A stretch of 64,000 nucleotides of DNA from Plasmodium coatneyi (lineage: Eukaryota > Apicomplexa > Aconoidasida > Haemosporida > Plasmodiidae). This document shows positions 42,953-55,454 of the stretch, in pieces. The stretch spans positions 1,364,001 through 1,428,000 of the forward strand of contig NC_033569.1 in assembly GCF_001680005.1 (NCBI RefSeq). Direction: 5' to 3'. Each line of letters opens with the position of its first letter. Position 1 is the stretch's first letter. The position numbers and the translations under genes are program-made. The notes below the pieces were generated by a model. It was not told the origin of the DNA and did no database searches. It was given only the letters and a program-made list of their open reading frames with translations.

Positions 42953-44737
42953 ATGCTGAAAAATAACCAAAGGAAGTTAAAAGGATTGATCTTTTTCTTG
43001 TTCATTTTAAATTTCTTCCTCGCCCAAATGAACCAGTGCATGGTGGCCAAGTGTCACCTCCCGAACGTGATGAATATGTCCACTAAAAGGGGAGGCGAGA
43101 CGGAAATTTCAAAGCTGCGCTCAAGGGGGGGTAAAAACGGGATGTCCATCTCCCCCCAATTGGACGAACAAAAAGGAAGAAAAAAGACAAAACGGGTATT
43201 AACCTTCGTGAGTAATTACACTTTTAGGAGGCATGGAGGGATAAAAAACGGAAGGGGAAAATCTCCCTGTGAAGTGCCAACAACCCGTTGCAACGCAGCT
43301 AAAGTGATGAACAGCTCCGCTAGTGACGTCCATGCCGGAGTCAACCCAGACGGAGCAATCATAACAAGCTCCGCCGAAATGATGCAGCACCTGACGTTTG
43401 ACTTCAAAGAGGAGTGCAACGAAATCATGGTGCGGTTGGGAAACTTCCTACAAGTATCCCCCCATTTGTTATTTAAAGACGTCTGTGTAAATCTGAACAA
43501 GCTATTTACCAACCTGTACACATATGACAATGAGAACGTCCCATTCGGCACAACACAACATACACTAAATATAACAGACGACGTTATTAGACACAATAAG
43601 TTTAAAATTTATTGCGTCTTAGGATTAAAGGTCTTAAGAATTTTTCTCATCAAATATTTGAGGAGCTTAAGATTATGTATCCCGGTAGAAGTACGAAAAA
43701 GGTACATCTTAGATTTTTTAAAAATTGAATACCTCTCCAAAATATATGACAAAAAATATAACATAATTGACTACCCTACGTTTGGGAAACTATCAGATAA
43801 ACTAAAAGCCAAGCTGATCTACTTCTACTTAGCCTTAAAACCGCAAGACGTTGCAAATGTGCTCATAAAAATTTTTAAAGCGGCAAACTATAAGGATGAA
43901 AATGAACTACTATACAAGTACGTTTATACCTCTAAGTTTACCTCCAGAGGGGGGAAAAGATTTCATAGAATTATATCGAAGGAATATCTGCAATTATATG
44001 AAAAAGATAAACTGGTGAGGAGACACCGTTGTGAGGATGACTTGTTGTGGGTTCGATTTTTTTCTCTTCTTAAATTGCACAACCCGGAGGTCGTGGAAGA
44101 GAAGAAGCTCCTCAAGCAGACCTACCGCCTGATATTCAGCAAAAGGGGCTTCTCGAATGACGGGCTGGTCCGCCTCTTTGAGCAGCGTGGCTTTCGCATC
44201 TTTGACGCGATCCACGTGAACCAGGATGACGAACCGCAAATTTCCGACACCACGCCAAACGGGACAAGCACAGAAAACACTCCCGGAGAATCCAGCACAC
44301 CCATTGGGCGCACCATTCGGGAGAAAGTCCAAATTGGAGGAAAGAGAAAGGCACAGCTGGTCAGCTACCTGACTAACCTCAAAACATTTGTCTCCAACTA
44401 CATCCACCGTAACAAGAGCATACACCACAACTTCCATGTGCTGAAAACCAATATGGACGTTCCTAGGGACGCCCTCCACGACGGGACAGTGACTCCCCTC
44501 ACGAACGTCTTTCACGCTGCTGCGTGTGGCGGTCCAGATGGGAATGCCTTCCCTGCTTCCCCCCCGGGGGACGTCGAACTCTACTGTGAAACCTTCATGA
44601 ACAACATGATCGATTTGGTCCTAGACATTATGATCGAGGCTGCGGGGTTCCGTGACATGGCAACCCTCTTCGGGATATACAACTCGCTCAAGGGGAGCAA
44701 GGACTTTAAGTTGGTTCACTTCAGGGGGAAATTTTAA
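42953..44737 (+). CDS. Secretory/apicoplast-type Plasmodium protein, unknown function
   Basis: A single-exon protein of 594 aa. ATG 42953 is followed by a basic n-region and a strong hydrophobic core (LKGLIFFLFILNFFLAQ), a signal peptide. The next 100 residues are very basic and poor in acids (RGGKNGM, KGRKKTKRVL, RRHGGIKNGRGK), as in apicoplast transit peptides. The remaining part is helical: HNKFKIYCVLGLKVLRIFLI, LSDKLKAKLIYFYLALKPQD, VEEKKLLKQTYRLIFSKRGF, with an acidic Thr/Ser/Pro insert near 425-455 and a final helix NNMIDLVLDIMIEAAG. No family is recognised. Apicoplast import is inferred from the bipartite leader. The longer open frame upstream starts only with GTG, so this ATG is preferred. 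Confidence 0.82.
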   Translation: MLKNNQRKLKGLIFFLFILNFFLAQMNQCMVAKCHLPNVMNMSTKRGGETEISKLRSRGGKNGMSISPQLDEQKGRKKTKRVLTFVSNYTFRRHGGIKNGRGKSPCEVPTTRCNAAKVMNSSASDVHAGVNPDGAIITSSAEMMQHLTFDFKEECNEIMVRLGNFLQVSPHLLFKDVCVNLNKLFTNLYTYDNENVPFGTTQHTLNITDDVIRHNKFKIYCVLGLKVLRIFLIKYLRSLRLCIPVEVRKRYILDFLKIEYLSKIYDKKYNIIDYPTFGKLSDKLKAKLIYFYLALKPQDVANVLIKIFKAANYKDENELLYKYVYTSKFTSRGGKRFHRIISKEYLQLYEKDKLVRRHRCEDDLLWVRFFSLLKLHNPEVVEEKKLLKQTYRLIFSKRGFSNDGLVRLFEQRGFRIFDAIHVNQDDEPQISDTTPNGTSTENTPGESSTPIGRTIREKVQIGGKRKAQLVSYLTNLKTFVSNYIHRNKSIHHNFHVLKTNMDVPRDALHDGTVTPLTNVFHAAACGGPDGNAFPASPPGDVELYCETFMNNMIDLVLDIMIEAAGFRDMATLFGIYNSLKGSKDFKLVHFRGKF

Positions 44738-44880
44738 GCCCGCTCGGTAAGATCGGCAAGGGCGACCACCTCTGCTTAATTCGTTTATAAATTTATGTTC
44801 ATTTGTTTGCTATTTTTCACCATTCATGGCTGAGTTGGTAAAAACGCATCACGTCTATGTCTGCGTTTTTCCCTTGTCGC

Positions 44881-44912
<32 letters not shown>

Positions 44913-45195
44913 TTCATACGAAATGGGTACAATTTACCTGACCCCGCAAGGTAAGCCATTGGTGAAACGCTTCCAAAACATGCTAACCCGCACATGGGCG
45001 TTAGCAAAAATTTTACACATAAAAGTACCGATGGTACACGGTTAGGCAGTCACGCATATACGGTGTGGGAGGGGCGTGCACATTTCCCTTCTCTCCCCCC
45101 ATATGTCTGCTTATATAATCTGGACAAAAATGCAGTTATGCAGTTGTGCAATTGTGCAGTTGTGCAGTCGTTGGTTCGCCTTCCCCGCGTGGACT
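44738..45195. other. Convergent spacer before UBA1
   Basis: 460 bp with a 28-base poly(T) run at about 44883-44910 and a TTGTGCAG-type repeat near 45130-45165. No gene is seen. Confidence 0.5.
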
Positions 45196-48100
45196 TCACT
45201 TGTAGATAAACTTAATGGATGGTATGAGGACATCCACGAGGTCCTGGTCACTACAGCTGGCCTCCACGACGATGTAGTTCTTATCGTCGAGCAGCTTCTG
45301 TTTGGTGATCTCAGAGTAGATTGTATGGATTGGTTTGTTGAGGCGCTCCTTGTTGTGTGCCGGCAGGTAACAGTTATACAGGCAGGCGTTTCCCACGGAG
45401 ATCAGATTCACTTCGATGTTGTACTGGTCGTTTATGTGGTCGATGAGGTTCTTGATAGTTCCGTTCACTGCGGGGGGGGATGGGCAAGGAAAATGGGTTG
45501 CTCATGGAGTGGTGAGATGACAAAGCGGTGAAATGACGAAACGGTTGACCACTATACCGTTTTCAGCATACCTATGTGTATTTCTATTTTATCCCAGGAG
45601 GTGAATCCGTTGGGGATGGCCTTTATGGGACCCTTCATAAGTTCGTCATACTCCTTGTCGCGCATCTTTATTGGTGGCATGGGTTCAGAGAAGAGGATCA
45701 ACGGAAGAGCAGTGTTAATAAAGGCGTTTTTAAAATATGACAGTAGGTCCTTCATTTGTTTCTTCTCCTCCTCTGTTGCCTTCACATACATCTGCAGGTA
45801 TCCACAATAATTCACATACTTTAGTAGTTCCATTCCCACCAAGCCGGTAATGATTGACGTGGTGGTGGCCAAGGCGGGAATAATTTTCCCCGCAACAATT
45901 TTAGCCTTCAATTTATCGCACGTCTCAATTTTATAATTTATGGCCCTCAAATTAGCAAAAGAGTAAATAAAATTCACGTGCATGTTGGTCTCTTCATCTT
46001 TATCGAACTCTATCGGAGAAACCTTCACGTGTTGACAGTCTATGTTTAAGAGCTCTTCACAAAAATCGTGAATTAATTTTTCGTCATCCATAAACGAGAT
46101 GGAAATATTGTTCAGGTTCTTTTCATCCATTTTTACTTTTACTCTTTTTGGCTGAAATGGTTTCACTTCAATTTGGCTAGCTACATCTAAAATGTACTTC
46201 AAGTCATAACATTGTGGGATGTTATAAACCTGTGCGAAGAGGTTCGACGTGGAGAAGAGAAACTCCTTCACAAAGTCGTTGCTTAGGTCAAAGGATATTA
46301 CTTGTGGAGGTTTTTTCTGACCAACCCAAAAGAATTCCCCACTAGCCAATTTGTAGTCCAATGGGAAGGAATACAACAGCTGCTCAATTTGGTTAACAAA
46401 ATTGGTGTGGAATAGATCGACTGCTTTTTTTACGCAAAATTTAAAATTGCACTCTTTGGATACTTCCCTCAGGGTGGTCAACACATTTTGCAACGTCTCT
46501 AGTAACGATGCATTGTTCCCTTCTTCTTCCACTTTTTTTATGTATTCCTTTTTGTCCTTTAAAAATTCCTGCAAACTTAGAGGCGTATTATAAAAGAGCC
46601 CCTGGAAAATATCCCTTGCATATTCAATCGTATGCACTATATCGTAGGGAAAATGTTTGAGAGTACACAGAGGGATCGAATCCTCAGGTGGGTCATAACT
46701 ATCGTTATACGACTGAGTCAGGAACGGTAAAATAATTTGCACATTTCCCTTTGTTCCTAAGGTACCCGATTCGAACAAAGGTTTAGAATACCAAACACAT
46801 TTGTTGTCTACGTATTGTCTCGCTTGAATGTTATCCAGAGCATTTACGATCATGTGTTGTTTCGTCCAAAAGGTCTCGTTAAAAATGTGTTCGTTCTCTG
46901 GTCCAACCTTCGTCTCCAGCGATTGTACATCCATGTTTGGGTTCTTCTCCTTTATTATTCCAGATGCAACTAGCGATTTTGATTTTCCCACATTTTCTCT
47001 TCTAAAAAGGAACTGTCTATTCAAGTTGGACACTTCTATGTTATCGTTATCCGTTATGGTTAGTTTTCCCTTATGTTTGGCTGAGCACATATCTAGTAGC
47101 GAAAACAGCTTGGCGTATTCACATCCTAACGCTCCAGATCCGACAAGGAATACATTCAATTCGTTCAGTCTCTTCTGGAAGGCTTTCCCAAACACGGTAA
47201 TGACGTTATCGTTTTTGCTATTCTCCTTAGCGATGTCATCGTTTTTAATACCGGTGTCCTTTTCCCCGCCAAGTGTGATGCACTCGAAAAAGTCCACATA
47301 AAGCAGTTGATATATGGGCATATATTTGCCTGTATATTTTATTACCTCCTGTGCTAGTAACCCCCCAAAGAAGGAAGCTACTGGTGCAAGGTGAGCTGTA
47401 CAATATTTTGCCACTTTCAACACTACATCCTTTTTCACCTCCTCTACAGCATACGTCTTCTTCGCTTGCTTGTCTGCCTCGTTCAGCTGAACCGCAATTT
47501 GAAACACCTTCTCGAAGGCCTCCTCTTCCCAATTCTGTGGCAACACATTGTTATTTTCCGCTTCGTAATTTTTCAATCCCTGAATGGCGTAATGCAGCTG
47601 GTTGCTCATATCACACTTGGCGTAGTCGGAAATGAGGAAGGACTGCGGGGGGGGCACATCTTCGTAGATCGTCTCGTCGAATACGGTTGGAATACAGTCG
47701 GTTGCCAATTGTTCTGTTGCCGCCCCATCCCAAGCTAAGGGATTTGTGCACACAAAATCGTACGGCTGGAAGTCCATCCTGAGGTGACTCTTCACCTGCG
47801 TGCACTCCCCCCCCTTCAAGTATTCCTCAAAATGAGACGTGTCCCCAATGGTAAACGTATATTTTTGCATATCTTCTATCTTGTATATTTTGTTGTTTAT
47901 TTGGGTCATTCCTTCTACGTTGGTGAATTTAATGTAGTCTCCTTTTTCGAAGGGGGCCCCCTTATCAAAGTCGAAGGAGACCACTCCTTTAGTAGCCTTG
48001 CTTATTTTACTAATGTTGCAAGACTTAGTATTCTCCCCATCCTTATCGTAACAGACAAAGCCTTTTCCAAAGTCTACAAAGAGATACCCACACAAGCCAT

Positions 48101-48786
48101 AAATATTACAACACAGAAAAGCGATCTTCTTAGTAAGCGAAATGTTTCTGACCATTTTGCTGTACTTCACCAAATGGGTATGACTTAAATCACAACATAC
48201 AACCACATCGAAGGATTGGAGAAATTTCTCATCCAACTCTCCTTTATGGTTGTATATATGCACATAGCTATTCAGTTCCTTCAGTTGCTTTATCACTGCA
48301 TCACTTCGGGTTAGTTTGTTCGATACGTCTTCCTCACCGATGAAGAAATTCGCCCCGACGTCGGACATTTGGCAGAGGTCATTGTCGTATATACACACAG
48401 ACTTGGGTCCGGACAGAATTAAATTCTTTGCACATTCCAAGCCAACACTTTTTACATTCACGATGAGGATGTTAAGCTTAATCAGTTTGTTCATTAATTC
48501 AAAACCGTATGTTCCCAACTGTCTGGAATACAAATCTGCATCTATCTGTTCGTTTTCCTTCTTGGCCACCAGGTTGCAGCCTTCCGGGGCTTCCCTCTTT
48601 CCTTCCATCTCCTCGATGTTCACGGATTCGTACGTTCGCTGTTTTTTCTGCGCAACAGGGGGGGAAAAACAAAAACAATTAATATTTTTTGCACGGTCAG
48701 GATTAGGGTCAGCGCAAATATTCACGCTAGGATGCTTCCCGCACAGTCATGCGAAGACCTACCAGGGGAGGATTTTTCTGTTGCAT
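45196..48786 (-). CDS. UBA1: Ubiquitin-activating enzyme E1, three exons
   Basis: Exons 48763-48786, 45572-48647 and 45196-45467 join in phase to 1123 aa. The tiny first exon (8 codons from ATG, donor GTAGGT) is needed because the long exon has no ATG before residue ~22; without it translation would start at 48608. The inactive adenylation half begins LYSRQLGTYGFELMNKL. The active half has VFLVGSGALGCEYAKL, DNDNIEVSNLNRQFLFR and the catalytic cysteine in SIPLCTLKHFP (about residue 669). The C-terminal ubiquitin-fold domain fills the last exon (about residues 1030-1123), which binds E2 enzymes. It activates ubiquitin with ATP and hands it to E2s in cytosol and nucleus. From memory the P. falciparum orthologue is PF3D7_1225800. 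Confidence 0.93.
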
Positions 48787-49267
48787 AATAAATAATCTAC
48801 GGAGGTGACTGTTTCGTGAAATTGGAAAGGGTATGGGTTAGCTTCGGCATTGGGGAGCGGGTCGCCTGTCGGTATACCGGTACTCACCTACGGACGTGCG
48901 GCACACAAATCGATGCAGGAACGGTCTGTTCGTTTCCTCACCGGTTGCTTCGCGTGCCCCCCAGGGGAAGTCGTTTCGCCGTCGAGTCACAGCTTTGCAC
49001 GTTTGCAGGTATGCCCGCTTCTTAAACGATTAATTTGGCCTTCCCCGTTGCGGCATACAACACGATGGGATGATGCAGCCCCTATGATCAGTCCAAGCCG
49101 ACGGACTTGCGGAACAAACTTTACGCAAAAAGCTTCGTGCTTCGCTGTAAGTGCGCCTCGCCAATGGGGGTTGACTTTCTTACAAAGCTTAACAATTTAG
49201 CGGGCGTACAAAATGGATTTTTTTTTTTTCTTATTTACTTCTTCGTTTAAGTTGGTGTATACAAGGG

Positions 49268-49302
<35 letters not shown>

Positions 49303-50562
49303 TTGTTTATGCGTATATCCTTACATGCTTCGATAACGCTTGCTAACTTATTTATACAGGGTGAAAAAAAATGACGAACCGGTGATGACCCTTCGGAGCA
49401 CCCTAAACTATTGGAAGCGGCACACGCCACCACTCAGTGCGTTATCCCGCAGGAGGGTAACTGAATGGGCACACAATAAGGGAAGAAGGGAATAACAAAG
49501 GAAAACAGAAGCAAATAAACCCACACGGCACAAACACATGCACGTACGAACGCGCAACATGAGAACCCCCGTGCCCCGTGGGTGTGCGTGGCAAGCTGCC
49601 CTTAGGATGCTATGCCAATTCAACAAACTACACACACCCAATTCTCGCTTTCGCTTTTCCAGTCGCTCATAATAGAATCAAATCACCTTTGTGAACTGTC
49701 TTCTTCCAGCACGTGGTCCCTCCGTTCAGTTTTCGCAGCCAAGTTGTTTAACCGTGGCCACGCCCTGTGGGGAACACCACGCAGGTTTGTGTCCTTCACA
49801 GGTTTACACTTTTAAGCACCAACACAGGTTCGCACATTTGGGAGTAACTATCGTGATGACCGTCGTGGTGACTGTCGGGGGGACGCCTTGTGCATGCATA
49901 CATGGAAAGCCCCATCTGTGAACAAACGATACATATAATTTTTAGATGATACTTCCACGTGTGCAATTTTCACGCTGCTATTCTTGCGAAGCGGGGTGTA
50001 TAGTATATAGCACCTCTTAGGGCGTTTTCCCCGAGCATTTTTTTTTTTTTTTTTTACCAAACATGCTTTATGTGCCTACCCCTCATGTTGCTACGTTACG
50101 AACACAAAATGATCCACTTCCTTTCAGCGTCACATGTGGCTGTACAAGCGTTTGTCAGTCCCTAACTTATCTGTTATATATATATATGTATTTTTTTTTT
50201 TTTTTCTTCATTTTTAATTGGTACTTTGTTTCGTTTAGTATAAGTTGCCTCTTTGAAGCCGTGCGTATTCGTGTGGTGTAGATTTTTCCCACACAAGTTT
50301 TGCTTTAATTTTTTTTCCACTTTTTCTTTAACCCTGTGATGTGACATAATAAGGAGGTGAAGTCTTTGCAGGATTAATCACCTCCGTTGAGCACGTTGCA
50401 AATGTGGGAGTGTGTGCTTTCCTCTTCCTGACGAACCTGTTTGCGTAACTGCTTCTGCAGAACCCCTTTTTGTGAATGCATTTTTAATTCGGGGGAGGTG
50501 TTTTTTCCTCCCTGGACGTACTCCCCCTAGAACACTACGCAGGGTACTACCCTAACCGAACC
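48787..50562. other. Divergent spacer between UBA1 and VAC14
   Basis: 1.8 kb shared 5' region. It contains poly(T)/poly(A) at 49220-49300 and poly(T) near 50038-50055 and 50191-50205. Open frames have no domain content. Confidence 0.5.
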
Positions 50563-53500
50563 ATGTTCCTAAACCTGATCAAGGGCCTCGAAAAAAATGA
50601 GGCCAAGGAAGACGTAATCAGCGTAAATATTCAGAAATTGCTTGGAGACAAAACATACGAAAAGAGGAAAAAGGGGGCGCAGGAAATCGCGGAGGTGGTG
50701 AAACTTTTGCTGCTGAAGGAAAAGGAGGATGAACAGGTGCAGGTGGATTACATACTGAATCAGGGTGACCAGGATGGAGGCGTGTCCGATGAATACAACA
50801 ACTTTGCACACAAGGATGTGCACACATTTGAGGGGTTGAATTCGCAGACGGAGGTGGACGCAGTAAACAGCGAACACTACTTTAGGGACTACACCGAGCA
50901 GGGAAAAAGGACAGATGAAGTAAGTGTAGAACAGGGGAAAATGACCGACGAGGTGACCGTCGATCAGGGAAAGCGAACCGACGAAGTGACCGTCGAACAG
51001 GACAACCATCGGGAAAAAAAAAAATCCGGAGAAGTGGAAAAGATGAGCAGCTTGCTAAAAGAACCAAGCGAAGAAAAGCTCCTCCTTGGGTCCGAAATTA
51101 TTAAGAAACTCCTCCTGGAAAAGTACCAAGAGAACTGCCATATTGATCTGGCGATTGGGAAGACAACAGGTCTGTTTCACGGGAAGTATGAACGAGGAAT
51201 GTCCGCCATAACGCCCGCAGAGATGAGCCAAATGGAAAAAAAAAAAAAAAAAAAAAATGAACAAGTTGGGGATATCAAACCGGTTTAGCGAACTGAGTCA
51301 GGTAAACAAAATATTATATGAACACGATGCTGATATAGAGAACGTAACGAATAAATACCAAAACAAAAAGGTGATCAGCATAATAAATTTTTTGAAGGAG
51401 AAATTTGTCCAAAGCATACACCCCGCTGAAAGGTGTGGAGGACTCATAGCCTTGGCCTTCATCTCAATCACTGTAGATACGCAAATAAAATTTTATTTCT
51501 CTGCCATTTTGAAGTTAATCATTTCATGCGTAAGTGACCCAGATCCTAAAGTCAGATATTACGTGTGTGAAAGTCTCTACAATCTTTGCAAAGTATCCAA
51601 AAGTGTAGTTTTTTATTATATCGAGGACATTTTTGATTGTCTCTTTCGTATTTTTTCGGATACTTGTCCAAATGTCAAAAGTGGAGGAGCCTTTCTGGAC
51701 AATTTATTAAAAGACCTGACTTGTTCATACAATAATGTTTTTAATATTTACAAAATTATTTTTATTTTAAAGGAGAGGATTGGGATAGAAAATTCAAACG
51801 CCAGACAAGTCATTCTATCTTGGCTTCTTCTCTTTCAGAACATCAAAACGGTAAACTTATTTGAATACTTCCACTTTTTCATTAGTGATCTTTTCCTCAT
51901 GTTGGCAGATCAAAATAGAGATATTCAAAAACAAGCAAATCAATGTCTCGACCTATATGTAGATCAAATTATCACTTCAAATTATGAACAAGTCAGGTCA
52001 TTTTTTAAACATATTGCTTTTATTTTTATTGACTTTTCTATTCACAAAAATACCATTATAAAACATAAGTGTCTCCTTTGGCTTTATCATTTTATTCAAA
52101 TTTTAAATGTTCATTTTTATGACATTTATCGAAATGCAAAAAAAAATAATTTGTTCATTTGTGAGTTGATTAAGAGAATTATCGCCTGCACAGCTCATCT
52201 GCACTTTGATATCCACTACACTGCTAGGAAGTGTAGCGAGCTTCTGATCAGCTTTATTAAATTTTCCGACATGAAGTGTGCCCCTCTTTTGACCAAGCTT
52301 GTTTGTTCCATTATCTGCAGTACTATTAGTAAGGTTGAGCTTTCCACGAAGAATGAAGTCAACCAGACGGGAGAAACCAGGCACTCTGTGGAGGCCCATC
52401 CTGCCAGCGAAGGAAACTCACCACGTGAAATTAATCACAGCAGGGGAAAACCGCTCCAACTGAGCAGGCGTCCCAAGGGGGGTACTGAGCAAACGCCGCA
52501 GAGGAAAAGCCAACCAGAAAGTGATCACACCGTGGAGGGGAGAAGCGAACCAGGGAAAGACCCCTCCCGTGAGAGACGCCCACCGAGGTCAGAACCGAGC
52601 GGGAGTGAATCAGGGCAGATTAACGTGACCGGTAAGGCAGATAAAGCAGCCTATCCAAACGATCCAATTGGGGAAGACAGTGCAAACGAAGCACACTTGC
52701 TAGAAGGTGCACGTGGTGCAGCAAGCGAAGACTTCAGTTACGAGTCCTGCAACCTGTTTTACCAGGAGGGGGACTCCTCCGACGAGGGGAAAAGCAAAGA
52801 GGGGGCACAGGCGGACACGTCCCCAAATGGTGCCAATGGTGCCATTGACGTCGATGGCATCCAGACGAATGAACAGCAGGGGGAGGCCCCCCCCGGAGCA
52901 ACAACTACAACGCAAAGTTTCTGCAGAAGCATGAGAGGTTAATGAACGAACTGAGGAAGAAAAAAATTCCTCTGCGGGATCCCCTCAAGACGGAGGCATA
53001 CTATATTAGGAAGTTGGCCAAGCGGGCCAGCCGTCATGGGTACGTCAGCGAGGGGGAAGGCACAGGCCTAAGCAGGGGTGCAGTCCACGGTGCAGCCACA
53101 GACAGAGAGGCACAGCTAAGCGGTGGGGCAAAAGGGAAGGAACCTTCAAACCGCCGCATTGACCCATCGTCGGACATAGAGGAGGACATTTTCCAGGACA
53201 GTCTAGATAAGAGGAGCATCTACCCTGTGATCATCTGTCTGCAATGGTTAATCGAAATGCTCATTTACAAAAACGAAGTGATAAAAAAACACTACGATGA
53301 AATAATCACTTGCGTTTTCAAATGTCTTAGAAATAACGACAAGCAGGTGGTACTGCTTTCGCTAACGGTTCTTTCTGCCATGTGTTCAACCGTCGACAAT
53401 AAGTTCCATTTTTATGAGCAGGTGAGTAACAATTTGATTGCCCTCTTTCGAAACGATGACCAGTTACTAATACATAAAGGAAAAATAATCGTCCAACATT

Positions 53501-54390
53501 TGTCACGCTGCCTGAACAACAAGAAGTTTTTTGCCTACTTGTCTTACTCCCTAATCCATGAAGAGAAGATACCCTTTGTGACAAAATTCATTCAGGTGCT
53601 ATGTTGGGTTCTTCTAACGTCGGAGGAGACTAAATACCTAAGAAATGCTCTTTTTCTGAAGAAGCAGTATTCGTTGTTCTCCCTTATTTTAATAGCCTGG
53701 TTAAGGAACCCAATTTCGGCCATTTCGTTCCTTCTATGGTTACAGAAGTATAAGTTGGCTTACCTCATCTGCTCCTACTTGTCTCTGTTGAATCTGAACT
53801 CGGACTTCTTTCATCAGCTAGACAACTTAATATTTCTTCTAGAATCTCCCATTTTTTCTAAACAAAGAATCCACCTTGTGTATCCGCAGAACTACCCCTT
53901 TTTAATTAAGTCTCTGATGATACTCTCCTTAATGCTTCCGTTGAACACCTCCAATAATATTCTGCAGAAGAGGCTCCAAATGTCACAGCTATCCATTTTG
54001 ACAAACGGACAGAAGGTCCCGCACTTTCTCGACGCACACAACCATAACGGGTTACTGCACGGGGAGGACGATAAGAAGGGTGAGATAGACCCGGCACTTC
54101 TAAACCTACCAGAAGAGAAGGAATCACCCCAAACGGATCAGGTGATTGAATTACTCAAAATGGAAGACGAAGAAGAAAAAAAAGAATACAACCTTGTTGA
54201 ACTTACCCAGGAGGAAAAGTCTAAAGAGGAGGCCAAGTGGAATGAAAAATATAATTACCTCCTGAATGCCGTGCGGCAGAAGCTGATCACCCAGGGCCTG
54301 CCCGACCAGCCAACCGACGAATGCACTGAATTTGTGAACATATTCAAGACGGTTCTCCGTTCCAGCCACATTGTTAAATATTACGTCTAG
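50563..54390 (+). CDS. VAC14: VAC14-like scaffold of the Fab1/PIKfyve complex, frame broken twice
   Basis: Three consecutive frames together cover one VAC14 protein: 50563-51288, 51257-52942 and 52942-54390. The first has LLGDKTYEKRKKGAQEIAEVV (VAC14 N-terminus) and a Lys-rich insert with four EQGKRTDEVTV-like repeats. The second has the HEAT repeats: ERCGGLIALAFISITVDTQI, DPDPKVRYYVCESLYNLCKV, CPNVKSGGAFLDNLLKDL. The third has the Fab1-binding C-terminal region: ISFLLWLQKYKLAYLICSYL, LDNLIFLLESPIFSKQRIHL, YPFLIKSLMILSLMLPL. Breaks fall in an A22 run (51236-51257) and a C8 run near 52887, so they look like homopolymer errors or length variants. VAC14 holds the kinase Fab1 and the phosphatase Fig4 together to make PI(3,5)P2 on endolysosomes. 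Large acidic inserts roughly double its length. Confidence 0.85.
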
Positions 54391-55454
54391 GGGGGCATTC
54401 TAAATGACCGAATTGCTAACCAAGTTGCTCACTGTTGTCAGCACGCATCTGTCGCCTCTTCCTAATAAGAGAAAAAATGTCACACTACACTTATCTGTGG
54501 CTGCCCATCCGGTGTCCTTTTTTTCACCGCAACGGTTGGTGGGTGTTTCTTAATTTTTTTTCATTCGGTGTGAATTAATATTTTTTTTTTTTTTTTTCCA
54601 TAAGCATACCTTTTTGGAGGTAACCCAAACGAGTTGCCTTGGCGTTGTCAGCGTGGAGCCCCCTCATGTGTTGGTATTCATCTCCCATGGTGACCTAATT
54701 CGAATGACTCCTCTTGCTTAATTAGCAAAGTGTGTTTTCTAAAAATTTGTTTGGATGCTTCACAAAGGGGTAGGGGACGTGCGTTTCTTTTGCTTTTCCA
54801 CTCACTGGTTGGAAGACATCCGTGTTAGTCCTACAAGGGGGAAATTATATTCTTCATTTAGCAGCGAATACGACCCCGTGAAGGTGACTCGGCGGTCCTA
54901 CCCCGATGGGTTACGCTCCCTATTTTTCCACTGTAAAAATTGTAACGTTTTTTTTTTTTTTTTTTTTTTTTTTATACCCCTTCGCGGTAATGTTAAGCTG
55001 AAAATAAAAATAATTAATTTCCATCTCCGGTGAACGTTTTAAAAAATTCCCCCGTTGGAATTCTCCCTCATTAAGGTGAATATGCAACTGCCGCTTGGCG
55101 ATGCAGTTCGTGACGGGACCCTAAAACCTGTTAGGAACAAGGGGGCGAATGGAACGTGGAGGTACTGCGTTGGCCTTTTTTTAGTGTGACCCTAGTCGAC
55201 CGTGTAGAGCCGCAGTAGGGGGGAGAGTCGCACTAACAAGGTATATAGGTATAAATGAAAGTGAAGGAAAATAAAGCAACAGAACAGCCTTTTTGGTAGA
55301 CCACATTCCTCCCATACCACGTGCTACGTAATCGCACCAACCCAACAGAGTGACCGTCTAACCGACTGTTCACCGACCACATGGAGGGAGGAGCCCCAGG
55401 CTGAGAGCCCCATATTTGCTCCTCCGAATAGAAGCGTCTCTGGATGAATCCACA
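54391..55454. other. Spacer upstream of RTF1
   Basis: 1.06 kb with poly(T) at about 54582-54598 and 54949-54973. No gene is supported; the RTF1 frame is open back to 55416 but has no ATG before 55455. Confidence 0.5.
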
